The position numbers and the translations under genes were made by a program. A DNA stretch of 64,000 nucleotides from Chitinophagaceae bacterium (lineage in GTDB: Bacteria > Bacteroidota > Bacteroidia > Chitinophagales > Chitinophagaceae): the NCBI GenBank assembly GCA_947375185.1, contig CANCEU010000007.1, positions 1 through 64,000 on the forward strand, read 5' to 3'. Numbering within the stretch: the stretch's first letter is position 1; each line of letters begins with the position of its first letter. Below, one piece after another: positions 24,195 through 33,534 of this stretch. The notes below the pieces were generated by a model, which was not told where the DNA came from, did not search any database, and saw only the letters and a list, made by a program, of their open reading frames with translations.

Positions 24195-25064
24195 ATGGTT
24201 GTATTAATTATAGCAGTATTTATAAGGATTTTATCCAATCCCATTTCAAACGTTTTTCAAAAACAATTGACAAATAAGCATCATCCCTTATTTGTGAACT
24301 TAGTTTCATATGGGGTATTATCATTAGTAAGTTTATTTTTAATCATTGATTTTCCATTTAAAACGATACCTAATGCTTTTTGGTACTATTCTTTAATTGG
24401 AGGATTGTTTGGGGCATTAGGCAATGGATTTATTATAAAGGCACTTGAAAGTGGGCAACTATCGGTTTTAGGTCCAATCAATGCTTACAAGTCCATTATT
24501 GGAATTATTTTTGCTTTTTTACTAATAGGCGAATTGCCAAATGCTTGGGGATTTGTTGGCGTATTATTAATTATTGTTGGCAGTTATTTTGTTTTAGACA
24601 ATGGGGTTGAAAAAATTTCTTGGCGTATTTTAAATCAACCTGCTATAAAATATAGAATTGCCGCATTGCTGCTTACTGGTATACAAGCAGTTACGGATAA
24701 GCAAGTAATCTTACATTCTAATTTAAAATATGCTTTTGCTGGTTGGAGTATTTTTGGTTTTATTTTTTCAATTCCTTTATTTTTTGCAACTGGAATAAAT
24801 ATCAAATCTCAATTTATTAAAATCACAAGATGGGTGTTTGCAAAGTATTTGGGACTAGCCACTTCAATTGCGATAATGGTTGTATCTACTAATTATGCTT
24901 TTAAATATATGCAAGTAGGTACTGCATTGGCATTGTTTCAAATTTCCATACTGCTGTCTGTATTTTTGGGACATCAAATTTTTCATGAAAAGGGGCTAAT
25001 TAAAAAATTAGTTGGTTCTTTGATAATGATTGTCGGTTCTGCGTTAATAATACTTTTAAAGTAA
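24195..25064 (+). CDS. EamA/DMT superfamily transporter
   Basis: The 289-residue protein has about ten membrane helices in two EamA repeats (first repeat with GPINAYKSIIGIIFAFLLIGELPNAW, second ending LFQISILLSVFLGHQIFHEKG). DMT transporters export or import amino acids, sugars or metabolites. Nothing in the sequence fixes the substrate. It starts nine bases after the NIF3-like gene and closes the operon. Confidence 0.87.
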   Translation: MVVLIIAVFIRILSNPISNVFQKQLTNKHHPLFVNLVSYGVLSLVSLFLIIDFPFKTIPNAFWYYSLIGGLFGALGNGFIIKALESGQLSVLGPINAYKSIIGIIFAFLLIGELPNAWGFVGVLLIIVGSYFVLDNGVEKISWRILNQPAIKYRIAALLLTGIQAVTDKQVILHSNLKYAFAGWSIFGFIFSIPLFFATGINIKSQFIKITRWVFAKYLGLATSIAIMVVSTNYAFKYMQVGTALALFQISILLSVFLGHQIFHEKGLIKKLVGSLIMIVGSALIILLK

Positions 25065-25196
25065 GCATATATTTATTGTAAATAAGGATTGGTTAAAAAT
25101 TACATAACATCCATTTTATAAAGAATCTGTTATTTTACTCCCATTGAATAAACTTTTTTAATAACTTGTTGTCTAAACCTAAACAAAATATATTTT

Positions 25197-25718
25197 ATGG
25201 AAGCTACAGGTGCAAAAATGCGCAGATTAATGCGTGATTTACATAATAAAGTCGGGTTCATTATTGTTAGTCTTGTAATTATATACGCTTTAAGTGGGAT
25301 TGTACAAACCTATCGTGATACTAGTTTTATGAAGCATGAAATCAAAAATGAAAAAATTATTGATGCTCATTTAGATGCTGAAAAACTTGGGAAAGCGATA
25401 AAACAAAGGGAACTAAAAATAGAAAAAACGGAGGGCGCTATCCTTTATTTCAAAGATGGATCATATAATACCGAAACCGGTGAAGTTAAATATGTTACCA
25501 AAGAGTGGTATTCATGGATTAAACCATTTACTGAATTACACAAATCAAATAGTAAAGGGATCATTCATTATTTTACGGTGATTTTTGCAGTAGCCTTATT
25601 TTTTATGTGCGTTTCTGCTTTTTGGATGTTCAAGCCTGGCACAAAAGCATTTAGTAGTGGTGTGATTTTAACGGTATTGGGTATTATAGCGTCTATTATT
25701 TTGGTACTTTTAAGCTAA
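25197..25718 (+). CDS. PepSY-associated transmembrane protein
   Basis: The 173-residue protein has an N-terminal helix (KMRRLMRDLHNKVGFIIVSLVIIYALSG), a periplasmic PepSY-like middle with KDGSYNTETGEVKYV, and two C-terminal helices (FTELHKSNSKGIIHYFTVIFAVALFF, then VILTVLGIIASIILVLL). This matches the PepSY_TM-like family found in Bacteroidota near iron or redox genes. Function is unknown. An acetyltransferase gene begins one base after its stop, so they are co-transcribed. Confidence 0.78.
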   Translation: MEATGAKMRRLMRDLHNKVGFIIVSLVIIYALSGIVQTYRDTSFMKHEIKNEKIIDAHLDAEKLGKAIKQRELKIEKTEGAILYFKDGSYNTETGEVKYVTKEWYSWIKPFTELHKSNSKGIIHYFTVIFAVALFFMCVSAFWMFKPGTKAFSSGVILTVLGIIASIILVLLS

Positions 25719-25719
25719 T

Positions 25720-26184
25720 ATGCTACAATATTTAACACCAACGAATCAGGAACAATTGAATGATGCAATAAATTTATTTAATGAATATGCTAATTCTTTA
25801 AATATCAGTTTGGCGTTTCAAAATTTTACCGAAGAGCTTACCATTATTGAAAGTATGTATGGCAGCCCAATTGGCTGCCTTTTACTTGTATATGATAATG
25901 ATGAAGCCATTGCCTGCGCTGCTTATAGAAAAATAGAAGACGGGATTTGTGAGTTAAAACGAATGTATATAAAGCCATCATATAGGGGAATGAAAATTGG
26001 GAAAACCCTACTTGAAATGCTATGCGCGCGCGCATTTAAAAATGGGTATACAAAAATGCGTCTTGACACATTGGATACGATGATGCCTGCAATAGGTTTA
26101 TATAAAAAAAAAGGCTTTTATACTATCCCTGCTTATTATCATAATCCCAATGAAGGAGTTGTATACATGGAAAAGTGTTTGTAA
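25720..26184 (+). CDS. GNAT-family N-acetyltransferase
   Basis: The 154-residue protein has the GNAT core: CELKRMYIKPSYRGMKIGKTLLE (acetyl-CoA-binding R/Q-x-x-G-x-G/A-like loop), then TLDTMMPAIGLYKKKGFYTIPAYY. The acceptor is unknown. Part of a two-gene unit with the PepSY-like gene. Confidence 0.88.
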   Translation: MLQYLTPTNQEQLNDAINLFNEYANSLNISLAFQNFTEELTIIESMYGSPIGCLLLVYDNDEAIACAAYRKIEDGICELKRMYIKPSYRGMKIGKTLLEMLCARAFKNGYTKMRLDTLDTMMPAIGLYKKKGFYTIPAYYHNPNEGVVYMEKCL

Positions 26185-26189
26185 ATGAT

Positions 26190-26197
26190 TAAATTTG
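26190..26197 (+). promoter_or_regulatory. -7 element (TAAATTTG) ahead of the M20 peptidase gene
   Basis: A perfect TAnnTTTG about 22 bases before the ATG at 26220. A short inverted repeat (TGGGAC at 26196-26201, GTCCCA at 26215-26220) includes the first base of the start codon and could fold at the 5' end of the mRNA; this is weak evidence. Confidence 0.35.
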
Positions 26198-26219
26198 GGA
26201 CATCTTAAAATTAGGTCCC

Positions 26220-27662
26220 ATGTTAAAAAAGTTATTAAAATTTGCAGGCATTTTATTTTTATTACTAATTGTTGTTTTATTATTCAACACTTTTAGGAAC
26301 AACGCAGCACTTCCAAAATATACTGTTGAAGGTTCGCCTGCGGCTAATGATTCAGCTGCATTACATTTGAGTCAAGCGATTCAAATTAAAACTATTTCAT
26401 TTGGTGATACATTGGCAATTGATACTTCTGAATTTTTAAAATTCAGACATTTTCTAGAAACAAGTTATCCTAATGTTCATGCTAAATTACAGAGACAAAT
26501 ATTTAATCAATTTAGCTATGTATACAAGTGGGAGGGCAAGGACGCTTCATTGAAGCCTTATGTATTGATGGCGCATATGGACGTGGTACCAGTGGAAGCT
26601 GTTGCAGAAAGCAAGTGGTCAGTTCCTTCTTTTAGTGGGACTATTAAAAATGATACAATTTGGGGAAGAGGCGCTGTTGACGATAAAGTATCTGTGATTG
26701 CAATTTTAGAATCTGTTGAGCAATTATTAAAACAAAATTATACACCTAATCGAACTATTTATTTATGCTTTGGCCATGACGAAGAAATTTCAGGAAAACG
26801 TGGTGCAAAGGAAATAAGTAAGTGGTTTAAAGAACAAAACATAAAGCCAGCAATGGTATTGGATGAGGGTGGTCAAATAGACACCAAGCATTTTAAGCAA
26901 TTAAACCGACCATTTGCTGTAATAGGTACAAGTGAAAAGGGTTATGCGAACTTTGATTTGTCGGTAGAAATACCGGGTGGACACTCTTCCATGCCAGCAG
27001 CTGAAACCGCAATTGATGTTTTAAATAAAGCAATTGAAAAAATTCGTGCACATTCAATGGAGCCGTCAATTACGCCCACTATGCAAGAGTTATTAGACAG
27101 AACTATACCCGCAGAAAAATTCGCTAATCGTTTAGTGTTAAGTAATTTGTGGCTGTTTAAAGGCTTAATGATTGGTCAATTAGAAAAAACTAAAGAGACC
27201 AATGCAATGGTACATACTACGCTCGTGCCAACTATTTTGCAATCAGGTATAAAGGATAATGTAATTCCAACTGTTGCTAAAGCCACTTTTAATAGTCGTA
27301 TTCTTCCTGGTCAAACCAGTGATGATGTTTTAAACTTTATAACCAAAGCAGTTAATGATGATAGAGTAGTTATCAAAAAGCAAACAATTTCATTAATGGA
27401 ACCTTCTCCTGTAACTCCATTTGACAATCCCGAGTTTAAAAAAATTGAGCAAATTATTTATAAATCAGTTCCGGACGTACTTGTCTCTCCATTTTTAATG
27501 ATTGGTGCTACGGATTCAAGATATTATAGAAGTTTTAGCGACGCTGTATTGAATTTTTCTGCTGTTCAAGATGTAAAAGGTTTTCACGGTATTGACGAAA
27601 GAATTGGCAAATCTGATTTAAATAGAATGATCTTCTTTTACAATCAACTAATCACTAAATAG
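26220..27662 (+). CDS. M20-family metallopeptidase (PM20D1/carboxypeptidase-like)
   Basis: The 480-residue protein has an N-terminal membrane anchor or signal (residues 5-24) and an M20 catalytic domain: VLMAHMDVVPVE, the WGRGAVDDKVSV bridging Asp, FGHDEEISGKRGAKE with the catalytic Glu, and a dimerisation domain starting near FDLSVEIPGGHSSMPAAETA. It ends with GFHGIDERIG, which carries the last His ligand. It resembles PM20D1-type peptidases. Probably exported, acting on peptides or N-acyl amino acids. Confidence 0.88.
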   Translation: MLKKLLKFAGILFLLLIVVLLFNTFRNNAALPKYTVEGSPAANDSAALHLSQAIQIKTISFGDTLAIDTSEFLKFRHFLETSYPNVHAKLQRQIFNQFSYVYKWEGKDASLKPYVLMAHMDVVPVEAVAESKWSVPSFSGTIKNDTIWGRGAVDDKVSVIAILESVEQLLKQNYTPNRTIYLCFGHDEEISGKRGAKEISKWFKEQNIKPAMVLDEGGQIDTKHFKQLNRPFAVIGTSEKGYANFDLSVEIPGGHSSMPAAETAIDVLNKAIEKIRAHSMEPSITPTMQELLDRTIPAEKFANRLVLSNLWLFKGLMIGQLEKTKETNAMVHTTLVPTILQSGIKDNVIPTVAKATFNSRILPGQTSDDVLNFITKAVNDDRVVIKKQTISLMEPSPVTPFDNPEFKKIEQIIYKSVPDVLVSPFLMIGATDSRYYRSFSDAVLNFSAVQDVKGFHGIDERIGKSDLNRMIFFYNQLITK

Positions 27663-27704
27663 CGTTCTTTTATTCTCTTTTTCAATTTTCATTATCCCAA
27701 GCGC

Positions 27705-29135
27705 ATGAAAAAATATTTTATTTACTTTGTTTTGTCCTTTGTAAGTGTTGTTGCTTGTGCACAAAAACCAATTGAAAATTGGAGTGGCATATTAAATGCT
27801 GGAGGTCAAAAAATTGAATTAAGATTACACTTAATACAAAATGCAGATAAAACATTTAGCTCAAATTGGGATGTCCCTGTGCAAAAAGCTAAAGGAATTT
27901 CATCTTCAAAAACAGAACTTATCAATGGACAATTAAGCATTGAAGTTAAAATGATTGGGGCTAACTATATAGCCACCCTAAATAAGTTGGGTGATAAGTT
28001 GGAAGGAACCTGGGGTCAATCAGGAATGCGTTTTCCATTGAACATGGATCCGTTTAAAGAAGAACAAGCCGCAGCTGTAGTGCTCAAGCCACAAACTCCC
28101 AAAGCTCCATTTTCCTATACTTCAAGTGAAATTATATATCATGGCTCAACCACTAATTTAGATTATGGAGCTACCATTACCTATCCTAGTGACAATGAAA
28201 AACATCCACTAGTTATTTTAATTACAGGTAGTGGTAAACAAGATAGAGATGAAACCATTTTTGATCATAAGCCTTTTGCTGTGATTGCTGATTATCTTAC
28301 TAAAAAAGGTTTTGCAGTTTTAAGAGTTGATGATAGAGGTGCAGGTAAATCATCTGGCGACTTTAGTAAGAGTACCAGTGCCGATTTTGCATTAGATGTG
28401 GAAGAGCATATTCGTTATGCCAAATCCCTAAAATATATTGATACGAATAAAATTGGATTGCTTGGCCATAGCGAGGGAGGTATCATTGCGCCAATGGTAG
28501 CGGCGCACAATAAATCAGTTTCATTTATTGTTTTATTAGCAGGACCTGGTATTGAAATATCAGAAATGATGGCTATTCAAAATCAGCTTTATTATACATC
28601 ATTGGGAATAAGTAAAGAAGCAATTGACGCGTATATCCCTTTGTATAAAAATTTAATGAAAACCATCGTTGCTATTAATAATAATGACTCTGCTATTAGT
28701 AAAGCAAAAGAGATAGTTAAAAAATGGTATGCCAACACTGATAAATCTTTGGTTATTAAAATAACAAATATTAAAGATGAGGCGGGCATTGATAAATTTG
28801 CAACAATTATGGCTGAAACCTTTTCCAGTAATTGGATGAAATATTTTATAGCTTATGATCCACAGCCTGTATTGCAAAAAGTAAAATGTCCAGTATTAGC
28901 TATCAGTGGAACATCGGACATACAAGTTCCCGCTGTTGCTGACTTAAAAGGAATAGAAGCGGCTTTAAAAAAAGGAGGCAATATCCATTATACCACAAAG
29001 CAATTTGAAGGGCTAAATCATTTATTTCAAAAATGCACTAAATGTACTGTTGCCGAGTATGGTGAATTAGATACGACTATTGAGTCGGAAGTATTAACAA
29101 CAATTGGAGATTGGTTGTTAGCAAACAATAAATAG
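27705..29135 (+). CDS. Exported alpha/beta hydrolase (S33 serine aminopeptidase-like)
   Basis: The 476-residue protein has a signal peptide (about residues 1-19, SVVACAQ). An N-terminal beta domain (WSGILNAGGQKIELRLHL) follows, and a C-terminal alpha/beta hydrolase fold: VILITGSGKQDRDE oxyanion region, GAGKSSGDFSKS, GHSEGG nucleophile elbow and a Gly-Leu-Asn-His catalytic His near FEGLNHLFQK. Homologues are esterases or acyl-peptide hydrolases. The convergent AraC gene begins 18 bases after its stop. Confidence 0.86.
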   Translation: MKKYFIYFVLSFVSVVACAQKPIENWSGILNAGGQKIELRLHLIQNADKTFSSNWDVPVQKAKGISSSKTELINGQLSIEVKMIGANYIATLNKLGDKLEGTWGQSGMRFPLNMDPFKEEQAAAVVLKPQTPKAPFSYTSSEIIYHGSTTNLDYGATITYPSDNEKHPLVILITGSGKQDRDETIFDHKPFAVIADYLTKKGFAVLRVDDRGAGKSSGDFSKSTSADFALDVEEHIRYAKSLKYIDTNKIGLLGHSEGGIIAPMVAAHNKSVSFIVLLAGPGIEISEMMAIQNQLYYTSLGISKEAIDAYIPLYKNLMKTIVAINNNDSAISKAKEIVKKWYANTDKSLVIKITNIKDEAGIDKFATIMAETFSSNWMKYFIAYDPQPVLQKVKCPVLAISGTSDIQVPAVADLKGIEAALKKGGNIHYTTKQFEGLNHLFQKCTKCTVAEYGELDTTIESEVLTTIGDWLLANNK

Positions 29136-29153
29136 TATTATAAAAAGTGCAGT

Positions 29154-30353
29154 TTACTCTGCCACCTGATAATTCAGTGACTTTATAAATGCGGAAGGAG
29201 TTACTCCTTTTCTTTCCTTAAAGGCATCAATGAATTTTGACCTAGATGCAAAGCCAGCTTTGGAAGAAATGGCTTCAATTGTCAAATTTTTAGACTCACC
29301 ATTTTCCAATAAATCACATACATAATCAATTCTTAAATTCTTTCTCCATTCACTAAATGTAATTTGCAGCTCTTTATTAAAGTAGTTTGATAAAAATCGT
29401 TCTGGAATTTTCAAATCGAATGACATTTGAGACAAGGTAAAATCATTTTTCACAAATGGAATTGCTTGTAAGTATTTATTTAGTAAATTTTCAAAATCTT
29501 TCATGTCAATAGAAGACTTCATCCTTGTTGGCATGTTTGACTTTATTTCTTCGATAATACTTTCATTTTTAATGGTATCAGAGTAAGATACATTACCATA
29601 AAGAATTTTGGGGAAAAGGAACAGGAAAATATTTTGTATAAAAAATCCACCGCCACATATTTCGAAATAATATTTTTCTGTAAATATTTCGCTTGATTTT
29701 TTGCCAAACAAATAAAATTCATGACCATAAACGGTAGTCATATGCCCTATGCTATTAATGCTAATTACTATTTGAATAAAGGCAAGCAAGTAAAACCATC
29801 TTTGTAAAATTTTGTGATTGGTTGAATGCTTTTGATAAATAATAAATTTTCTTTTTGTAAAAAAATGAAAGTAGCCCAAGCTTAACAAAGCATAAATAAG
29901 TAAATGAACTGATCGACTAAATAAAATAAATTCAAAAGAAACTAAATAAAAATTTACGCTATAGTTTTCAGTTATGTCAACAATATTGTGTGCAATTTTT
30001 ATTTTTTCTGAAAATGGCAAAGTTGTATAAGGCAAACAAACTATAATGCATAGTAATGCCGGAATTAAATGAAGTAAATCTTTTCTTTCCAACTTATTGC
30101 TTTCATGTAAGCTAGTTTTTACATAGTAAAACAATAAAGGACCTAATAAATAAGACAAAGGGAGCCAGTTTACAAAACAAAATCCTTCCCAAAACAAGTT
30201 CTTTGTAAAGTGTAATCCGAAATAGACTAGTACAATTAAATTACAGCATAAAAAAAACAGTGCTAAAAAGAGGTTTGATTTGTTTAAAGAGCTTAAATAA
30301 TATATTAGTATAAATGAAGTAAAAATCCCAAAAAGAGGTGCCAATATTGCCAT
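29154..30353 (-). CDS. AraC-family regulator with N-terminal membrane domain
   Basis: The 399-residue protein has about seven N-terminal hydrophobic segments (residues 5-250), then an AraC DNA-binding domain from about residue 300: ERFLSNYFNKELQITFSEWRKN and EAISSKAGFASRSKFIDAFKERKGVTPSAFIKSL. Such membrane-embedded AraC proteins are common in Bacteroidota and presumably sense a signal in or across the membrane. It lies downstream of the serine hydrolase gene with 70 bases between, so they may be linked. Confidence 0.85.
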   Translation of the reverse strand: MAILAPLFGIFTSFILIYYLSSLNKSNLFLALFFLCCNLIVLVYFGLHFTKNLFWEGFCFVNWLPLSYLLGPLLFYYVKTSLHESNKLERKDLLHLIPALLCIIVCLPYTTLPFSEKIKIAHNIVDITENYSVNFYLVSFEFILFSRSVHLLIYALLSLGYFHFFTKRKFIIYQKHSTNHKILQRWFYLLAFIQIVISINSIGHMTTVYGHEFYLFGKKSSEIFTEKYYFEICGGGFFIQNIFLFLFPKILYGNVSYSDTIKNESIIEEIKSNMPTRMKSSIDMKDFENLLNKYLQAIPFVKNDFTLSQMSFDLKIPERFLSNYFNKELQITFSEWRKNLRIDYVCDLLENGESKNLTIEAISSKAGFASRSKFIDAFKERKGVTPSAFIKSLNYQVAE

Positions 30354-30423
30354 AATCGTAGCTAATTAGTATTTATTCATAATCAAGATATGAAAAAAAA
30401 AATTAACTATAGAACTTACTCTA

Positions 30424-31572
30424 CTATTTTATGAATGCATCGTAAATAGTATTTACTGCCTGCTTAATTACAGTATTAAATCCGCTATCATAATTATTTC
30501 TGGTTCCATTGCAAATAACAACTATTCCGAACTCCTTTTGGGCATTAAAAAACATAGCGCTATACAGTCCATAGGCAGATCCTGTGTGGCCGCACATTGT
30601 TTCACCAGGAATGAGTTTATCCGTTGTTTCTAATGCCAGTCCATAACCCTCATCATCAGATAATTTTGTTTGCATTTGAATAGCGCTACTTTCTGATATG
30701 ATGCTACCACCCTTATATTTTCCTTTTCTACTGTGCATAATCATATATTTAGCCAAATCAGTAGCTGAAATTTTCATTCCGCCAGTTGGAGAAAAAATAG
30801 GAGTAGTTAGGCCTAATTTATGGTTTTTAATTTCTTCACTTCTTGGGTTATAAGCCTGAGTTGCTGCAATAAATTTAGATGAATCCTTATTGTATTCATA
30901 CAAGGTTGCAAATCTTGACTTGTCTAATGAGTCTACACAATATCCGCCATACAATCCAAGTGGATCTAGGATATGATGTTTTATATATTGGTCAAATCTT
31001 TCTCCAGTGATTTTTTCAATTACGGCTCCCGTCATGTTAAAATTTAAATTGCAATAAGCATAGCCTTTACCTGGTTCATAATCATTATAACATTTTGCAT
31101 ACTCTTTATTTTTGCTTGGGTCTATGGCATCTAAACTAAAGTATCCTTGACTATCATTTACAGATGAAGTATGAGACATAATCATTCTTAATGTTATAGT
31201 AGTATTTGGAAACTTAGGATTTTTTACTTGAAAACCTACTAATTTACTAAAATCGTCATCAAGCGACAATTTACCTGCTTCAACTAATTGCATGATAGAA
31301 GTTGCCGTAAAAGATTTAGAAATAGATGCAATTCTGAAAATTGAATTATCAGTTAATGGGATATTCTTTTCAATATCTTTTAATCCAAAAGAATGCGTAT
31401 AAATTATTTTATGATGCTTTACGACGGCAACAGAAAAGCCAACAACATTGCCTGAATCCATGATATGATTGATGCCTGCTTCAGCTTTAGCCACTTTATT
31501 TTTAAATGCTTGCGCATGCACTACACTTATTGAACAAATAATAAGAAACAGCGCCATTAAATGTTTTTTCAT
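30424..31572 (-). CDS. Exported serine hydrolase, class C beta-lactamase/PBP-like
   Basis: A signal peptide (about residues 1-20, SVVHAQ) is followed by a beta-lactamase-fold domain with SISKSF (SxxK nucleophile motif), Y-C-N (the YxN motif, with Cys where Ser is usual) and a C-terminal CGHTGSAYG (HTG motif). At 382 residues it fits the serine hydrolase/esterase group of class C beta-lactamase relatives rather than true AmpC. The substrate is unknown. It lies 79 bases downstream of the cytochrome-YceI operon on the same strand. Confidence 0.88.
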   Translation of the reverse strand: MKKHLMALFLIICSISVVHAQAFKNKVAKAEAGINHIMDSGNVVGFSVAVVKHHKIIYTHSFGLKDIEKNIPLTDNSIFRIASISKSFTATSIMQLVEAGKLSLDDDFSKLVGFQVKNPKFPNTTITLRMIMSHTSSVNDSQGYFSLDAIDPSKNKEYAKCYNDYEPGKGYAYCNLNFNMTGAVIEKITGERFDQYIKHHILDPLGLYGGYCVDSLDKSRFATLYEYNKDSSKFIAATQAYNPRSEEIKNHKLGLTTPIFSPTGGMKISATDLAKYMIMHSRKGKYKGGSIISESSAIQMQTKLSDDEGYGLALETTDKLIPGETMCGHTGSAYGLYSAMFFNAQKEFGIVVICNGTRNNYDSGFNTVIKQAVNTIYDAFIK

Positions 31573-31651
31573 AATTTATGCTTATACATAAATTTAAACA
31601 TCTAATTGGAATTAATAAGATTTTAAACTGGTTAGTTTGCCTTAATCGTAA

Positions 31652-32059
31652 TTATTTTATTACCCCTTCGTTAATTATTACATCAGATAAATTCCCAGTA
31701 CAAACTCCCTTTACAGTAATAATGTCTCCTATTTTTTTTGAAATAGGTTCACTACTTGTTAATGTTATTGATACATTTGAAAATGCATCAGCTTTGCCAA
31801 TTAATATAGTTTTATGGCCAGCTTGGTCATTATTGATTGTTAATATAGTGCCAGTTACTTCAACTGCTTTATTTAAAAAATGCATATTAGCAAGTTGCTC
31901 ATTATTTTGGTAAGCGTTGGTGAGGGAGTCAGATGAAATAACGATGGAGTTTTCGGTTTGTACATCTCTGTGATGATTTTTAGAGTACACAAAAGAGTAG
32001 TAGTATAGTGAACTTCCAACTAGTAATAGAATGCCTAAAATGTAGATTATTTTTTTCAT
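31652..32059 (-). CDS. Membrane-anchored OB-fold protein
   Basis: The 135-residue protein has an N-terminal membrane helix (about residues 4-22) and an OB-fold domain of the tRNA_anti-like type: KAVEVTGTILTINND, HKTILIG, ITLTSSEPISKKIGDIITVKGVCTG. Stand-alone anchored OB folds in Bacteroidota are uncharacterised. It is the last gene of a tight minus-strand operon (10 bases after the DUF5777 gene) containing two cytochromes and YceI, which argues for an envelope role rather than nucleic-acid binding. Confidence 0.75.
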   Translation of the reverse strand: MKKIIYILGILLLVGSSLYYYSFVYSKNHHRDVQTENSIVISSDSLTNAYQNNEQLANMHFLNKAVEVTGTILTINNDQAGHKTILIGKADAFSNVSITLTSSEPISKKIGDIITVKGVCTGNLSDVIINEGVIK

Positions 32060-32069
32060 AACGACTGCT

Positions 32070-32969
32070 TTACCATTTAACGTCTCTCAATTCTTTTGGT
32101 TTTCGTATTGTAAATGCCCTTGTAATATTGAATCCAAAACATAAATCACCTTTTGCCCAACTGCCTGATGTTTCATTGATAAAAGTACGTTCAGTCATTC
32201 CTGTCGAATTACTCACATGTAGTTGGAAAACATGACCTCCAGTTTCAATATCGATACCAAGAGACAAAGGATTATAATAACCGGCTAATTTATCGATTCT
32301 ATAAAAATATTCAGATGTTACATTCACACGCTTACTAATTCTTATACGAGAGGAAATTCCTAATGACTTAAAATCATTTGGAATTTTAGCGCTGTCTACT
32401 AAATTATAATGAACTAAGGTTGGCGAAAACTGAATGGATAAGTAATCATTAATTTTACTTGCAATAATTAATTGATGCGCAAAGGAAAATTTATCACTAA
32501 CATATGGATTGTAAGTTGTAGGAGCATTTTTTAAACTTTTATACATTGTACTTGCTACATAACTTATACCAAATGGAATAAATTTTAGTCCATCTTGTTG
32601 TTGCAATAATTTTATTTTTAAAAATGCATCATATTGTTTTTGATAAGTGCTTCTGCCAATTCCAACTGTTAATCTTGAAGCTAATCCATAGTCTAGACCT
32701 ATGCGCATTGTTGCTTGATCTAAACCAAATAAATTATAGCTTCCTTGACTAAGTGCGCCAAATCGATGAGAAATTCTAAAATCTAAAACTCCTGCTCCAA
32801 CGTTTTCGATTGATTGTCCATTAACTACGCGTGTAGATTTAAAAGTGCCAGTTATAATATCGGGGTTTTGATCATTATTTTGTTCAGAAAAAAGGTCGAT
32901 ATTTTGTCCAATTCCCCAAACACTTAATAATAAAAAATTCACAATAAATAAATACCTTATAATACGCAT
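32070..32969 (-). CDS. DUF5777 outer-membrane beta-barrel protein
   Basis: The 299-residue protein has a signal peptide (about residues 1-22) and a barrel-like chain with the DUF5777 start: ITGTFKSTRVVNGQSIENVGAGVLDFRISHRFG, and repeated strands such as MRIGLDYGLASRLTVGIGRS. It is an outer-membrane protein of unknown function, sitting between an OB-fold and a YceI gene with gaps of 10 and 4 bases. DUF5777 is found together with YceI and cytochrome genes in other Bacteroidota, as I recall. Confidence 0.82.
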   Translation of the reverse strand: MRIIRYLFIVNFLLLSVWGIGQNIDLFSEQNNDQNPDIITGTFKSTRVVNGQSIENVGAGVLDFRISHRFGALSQGSYNLFGLDQATMRIGLDYGLASRLTVGIGRSTYQKQYDAFLKIKLLQQQDGLKFIPFGISYVASTMYKSLKNAPTTYNPYVSDKFSFAHQLIIASKINDYLSIQFSPTLVHYNLVDSAKIPNDFKSLGISSRIRISKRVNVTSEYFYRIDKLAGYYNPLSLGIDIETGGHVFQLHVSNSTGMTERTFINETSGSWAKGDLCFGFNITRAFTIRKPKELRDVKW

Positions 32970-32973
32970 GCTG

Positions 32974-33525
32974 TTAATTTTGATATTTACAATTCACACG
33001 AATCTTTGCTTCGTTTGCAATTTTTTCTCCAATATATAGTCCTTTAATTCCAAAGTCTTTAATTTTAACGCTAAACTCTCCTGTTATAATTGGTTTGCCT
33101 TGAATTACTTCAACTTGTCCAACTGTTGTTACTTTTTGCGCAACACCATGTATTGTCAATGTGCCATCAAAATTTGCTGGGTACTTTCCATCTTTTGAAA
33201 AATCGATGTCTTTTATATTTTTGATATAACCTTTGAAGTCAGCTTTTGGAAATTGACTTGATTCCATATAATTTTCATTAAAATGGTCTTCCATTAATTG
33301 ATTTTCAAATTTGAACCCTTTAATGAGTACTCCAAAAATGATTTGCCCAGTGGCTTCTCCGAATTTAGAATCCACTTGGTTATTTACTGCAGCGATTTTT
33401 TCAATTCCCCCCGAAGCATTAAAAAATAGTTGACCTGTTTTGGTGGCAAATACCTTTTGTGCATTTGATTGCATGCTAATTGCAGTAAAAACTATTAGAC
33501 AAAAACTTTTGATAATACTTTTCAT
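32974..33525 (-). CDS. YceI-family lipocalin-like periplasmic protein
   Basis: The 183-residue protein has a signal peptide (about residues 1-22, SNAQ) and a YceI barrel with FESQLM-like FKFENQLMEDHFNENYMESSQFPKADFKG, then FDGTLTIHGVAQKVTT and FSVKIKDFGIKGLYIGEKI. YceI proteins bind polyisoprenoid or quinone-like lipids. It lies between a haem lipoprotein and a DUF5777 barrel. The operon makes lipid or quinone handling coupled to electron transfer a reasonable hypothesis, not a demonstrated one. Confidence 0.85.
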   Translation of the reverse strand: MKSIIKSFCLIVFTAISMQSNAQKVFATKTGQLFFNASGGIEKIAAVNNQVDSKFGEATGQIIFGVLIKGFKFENQLMEDHFNENYMESSQFPKADFKGYIKNIKDIDFSKDGKYPANFDGTLTIHGVAQKVTTVGQVEVIQGKPIITGEFSVKIKDFGIKGLYIGEKIANEAKIRVNCKYQN

Positions 33526-33534
33526 GTTGTTTTT

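Noticed and set aside
26196-26220. Riboswitch-like hairpin at the start of the M20 peptidase gene
   Set aside because: The arms are only 6 bp with a 13-base loop and no conserved aptamer core is visible.
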